DNA of 64,000 nucleotides, taken from positions 1 through 64,000 of the forward strand of contig SFTJ01000005.1 in the NCBI GenBank assembly GCA_004563195.1, given 5' to 3'. Made by a program: the position numbers and the translations under genes. The notes beneath the pieces are model-generated. The model worked only from the letters and a program-made list of their open reading frames with translations, did not search any database and was not told where the DNA came from. This document shows, piece by piece, positions 62,122 to 64,000 of the stretch (position 1 is the first letter of the stretch; each line of letters begins with the position of its first letter). Source of the stretch: a bacterium (GTDB lineage: Bacteria > Bacteroidota > Bacteroidia > Bacteroidales > Muribaculaceae).

Positions 62122-63648
62122 ATGAAGAAATCGATAATCTGGCTGCTCACAGTGGTTATGGCGTGCGCCTTCTTGGGTTTCATATATGTGCAAATCACAT
62201 ATATGGAAAACATGATAGATATGCGCAACGAGCAATTCTCAGAATCGGTAATGCGTAGCTTAAACAGCGTCTCCTCGCAATTGGAACAGGACGAAACGAA
62301 ATACTTTCTCGAAGAAGACATAGCCGACCTCGGCGTTCTTTATCCCAAAGTCACCAACAGCGACTTCACCTACACCATAAAGGGTAAAGAAACATCGAAA
62401 TCGATTCTCAACAACAATAGCAACGAATTCAGTTCGTCGGCCAATATCACCAAAGAAAGCGAAAAAGAACAAGCAAACGAAAGTTTTCAGGACCGATACC
62501 AAAGCGTGCAAGAGACTCTTAAAGGTCAATACCTTTACCAGCGAGGCTTGCTCAATGAAGTGATTCTTAACATCCTCAACCAGTCGAGCAATCGCCCCAT
62601 TGAAGAGCGTGCCGACTCGGCAAGAGTGCACGAATATCTTCACCAAAACCTCCAGAGCAACGGTCTCGACATACCATTCGAATTTGCCCTCGTGAACCGT
62701 AGCGCAGGTTTGGTGTATAAATCGGTAGGATTCGACACCGAGAACACCAATAGCCGAAACTCCTACACTCAGGTGCTTTTCCCTAACGACCCTATTGGCA
62801 AAATCACCTATCTCAAAGTGAGCTTCCCTACAAAAAAGAACATCATATTCTCGTCGATTAAGTTTATGATTCCCTCGTTTGTTCTCTCATTTATTCTGCT
62901 CGTGATATTTATAGTCACTATCACCATAGCATTCCGCGAGAAACGCCTCACTGAGATGAAAAACGACTTCATCAACAATATGACGCACGAGTTTAAGACA
63001 CCCATCTCCACCATATCGCTTGCAGCTCAGATGCTCAACGATGACAGCATACGCAAGAGCCCCGAACTCTTCAAGCATGTGTCGGGCGTAATCAACGATG
63101 AGACCAAGCGCTTGCGATTCCAAGTAGAGAAAGTGCTGCAGATGTCGATGTTCGACCGCCAAAAGGCCACACTTCGCTTGCAACCGCTCGAAGCCAACAA
63201 TATAATCCAGAATGTGGTAAACACATTTAAGATTAAGGTGGAGAAATACGGCGGTTCGATTGAAGCAAACCTCGATGCCCCCATTTCGGAGGTAAACATC
63301 GATGAAATGCACTTTACCAACGTGATATTCAACCTGCTCGACAACGCAGTGAAATATCGCAAAGAAGACACGCCGCTGCATATTAAAGTAGCCACACAGA
63401 TACAAAACGAGAACACACTCGTAATCACTATCGGCGACAATGGCATCGGCATTAAGAAAGAAGATTTAAAACGAATATTTGACAAATTCTATCGCGTATC
63501 CACCGGCAATCGCCACGATGTGAAGGGCTTCGGACTCGGACTTGCCTACGTGCACAAAATGATTACCGAGCTCAAGGGTGAAATATCTGTGGAGAGCGAA
63601 TATAATAAAGGTTCGAATTTTATAATTAAATTACCACTAATAAATTAG
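62122..63648 (+). CDS. rprX: Sensor histidine kinase, RprX-like
   Basis: A 508-residue membrane sensor kinase. TM1 (about 5-25, IIWLLTVVMACAFLGFIYV) and TM2 (about 250-273) flank a ~225-residue periplasmic sensor domain. The cytoplasmic part has the H-box MTHEFKTPISTISL (phospho-acceptor histidine), N-box NLLDNAVKYRK, G1 GDNGIGIKKED, F-box FDKFYRV and G2 KGFGLGLAYV. The response regulator gene follows 5 bp after the stop. The pair matches the order and type of RprX/RprY of Bacteroides; the signal sensed is not known. Confidence 0.92.
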   Translation: MKKSIIWLLTVVMACAFLGFIYVQITYMENMIDMRNEQFSESVMRSLNSVSSQLEQDETKYFLEEDIADLGVLYPKVTNSDFTYTIKGKETSKSILNNNSNEFSSSANITKESEKEQANESFQDRYQSVQETLKGQYLYQRGLLNEVILNILNQSSNRPIEERADSARVHEYLHQNLQSNGLDIPFEFALVNRSAGLVYKSVGFDTENTNSRNSYTQVLFPNDPIGKITYLKVSFPTKKNIIFSSIKFMIPSFVLSFILLVIFIVTITIAFREKRLTEMKNDFINNMTHEFKTPISTISLAAQMLNDDSIRKSPELFKHVSGVINDETKRLRFQVEKVLQMSMFDRQKATLRLQPLEANNIIQNVVNTFKIKVEKYGGSIEANLDAPISEVNIDEMHFTNVIFNLLDNAVKYRKEDTPLHIKVATQIQNENTLVITIGDNGIGIKKEDLKRIFDKFYRVSTGNRHDVKGFGLGLAYVHKMITELKGEISVESEYNKGSNFIIKLPLIN

Positions 63649-63653
63649 AAATT

Positions 63654-64000
63654 ATGGAAGAAAGAGTTCGCATTCTACTTTGTGAAGACGACGAAAACCT
63701 CGGAATGCTTTTGCGCGAATACTTGCAGGCAAAAGGATTCAATGCCGATTTGTTTGCCGACGGCGAAAGCGGTTACAAAGCTTTCCTAAAGGGCAAATAC
63801 GACCTATGCGTACTTGATGTGATGATGCCTAAGAAAGACGGCTTCCAGCTCGCTCAAGAAATTCGCACCGTTATCAACGATGTGCCCATCATATTCCTTA
63901 CCGCCAAGTCGCTCAAGGAAGACATTCTCGAAGGATTTAAGATTGGCGCCGACGACTATATCACCAAGCCATTCAGCATGGAAGAGTTGGTGTTCCGTAT
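63654..64000 (+). CDS. rprY: Response regulator, RprY-like (truncated by window edge)
   Basis: The start MEERVRILLCEDDENLGMLL opens a receiver domain with the acidic pair (EDD, residues 11-13), the phospho-acceptor aspartate in CVLDVMMPKKDG, the switch threonine in IFLTAKSL, and the lysine in DDYITKPFSMEEL. About 115 codons are visible; the OmpR-type DNA-binding domain would lie beyond the window. It is co-transcribed with rprX. Confidence 0.9.
   Translation, partial: MEERVRILLCEDDENLGMLLREYLQAKGFNADLFADGESGYKAFLKGKYDLCVLDVMMPKKDGFQLAQEIRTVINDVPIIFLTAKSLKEDILEGFKIGADDYITKPFSMEELVFR

Overview
This is a 64 kb stretch of a Bacteroidota chromosome, most likely order Bacteroidales (a gut lineage such as Muribaculaceae or Bacteroidaceae; the family is an inference). 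The grounds are: many promoters with the Bacteroidota -7 element TAnnTTTGC; Bacteroidota-typical families (DUF4301, DUF4296, DUF5686, an RprX/RprY-like two-component system); an EF-G2-type elongation factor G; a serC-serA pair of the Bacteroidota type; and a zinc-ligand-poor Tgt. Almost all of it is core genome. No rRNA, tRNA, CRISPR array or IS element was seen.

Left edge (1-3.4 kb): the 5' part of a tyrosine recombinase runs off the window and points away from ppdK. Helically spaced GTAAGCG repeats lie just upstream of it. The 3' end of ppdK looks damaged: the expected C-terminal tail is still present but out of frame. 3.5-13 kb: rlmD, a CYTH-domain protein, a large DUF5686 outer-membrane protein, a DUF4301 protein with nucleotidyltransferase-like motifs, and a RelA/SpoT protein whose hydrolase motif is degraded, overlapping a lipoprotein gene. 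13-20 kb: ypfJ, the rpsF-rpsR-rplI ribosomal operon, a tgt-lptG-lipoprotein group, a DEDDy exonuclease with a small membrane protein, and an ECF sigma factor. 20-24 kb: a PcrA/UvrD helicase followed by nspC.

23.9-34.1 kb: a compact exopolysaccharide operon on the minus strand, in transcription order WecA-like initiating transferase, Wza-like export lipoprotein, Wzc-like tyrosine autokinase, UDP-glucose dehydrogenase, Wzy-like polymerase and one GT4 glycosyltransferase, ending with a FAD-dependent dehydrogenase. It has a leader of about 300 nt. 34.6-37.1 kb: thioesterase, dprA and a nucleoside phosphorylase. 37.2-47.4 kb: a tightly packed ten-gene minus-strand operon, ileS, traR/dksA-like, lspA, DUF4296 lipoprotein, hisH, hisA, hisF, hisIE, ftsE, lysA, mixing translation, lipoprotein processing, histidine and lysine synthesis and division.

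47.5-64 kb: crcB, gdhA, yraN, lon, an SDR dehydrogenase, an MFS transporter, serC-serA, rlmH (whose promoter lies almost on its start codon), hemW, fusA2 (EF-G paralogue with a changed GTPase centre), and rprX plus the start of rprY at the right edge. The best leads are the ppdK 3' lesion, the integrase-proximal repeats, the nucleotidyltransferase signature in DUF4301, the split RelA/SpoT signature with its overlapping lipoprotein, the EF-G2 paralogue and the possible leaderless rlmH transcript. No wholly new multi-gene system could be demonstrated.
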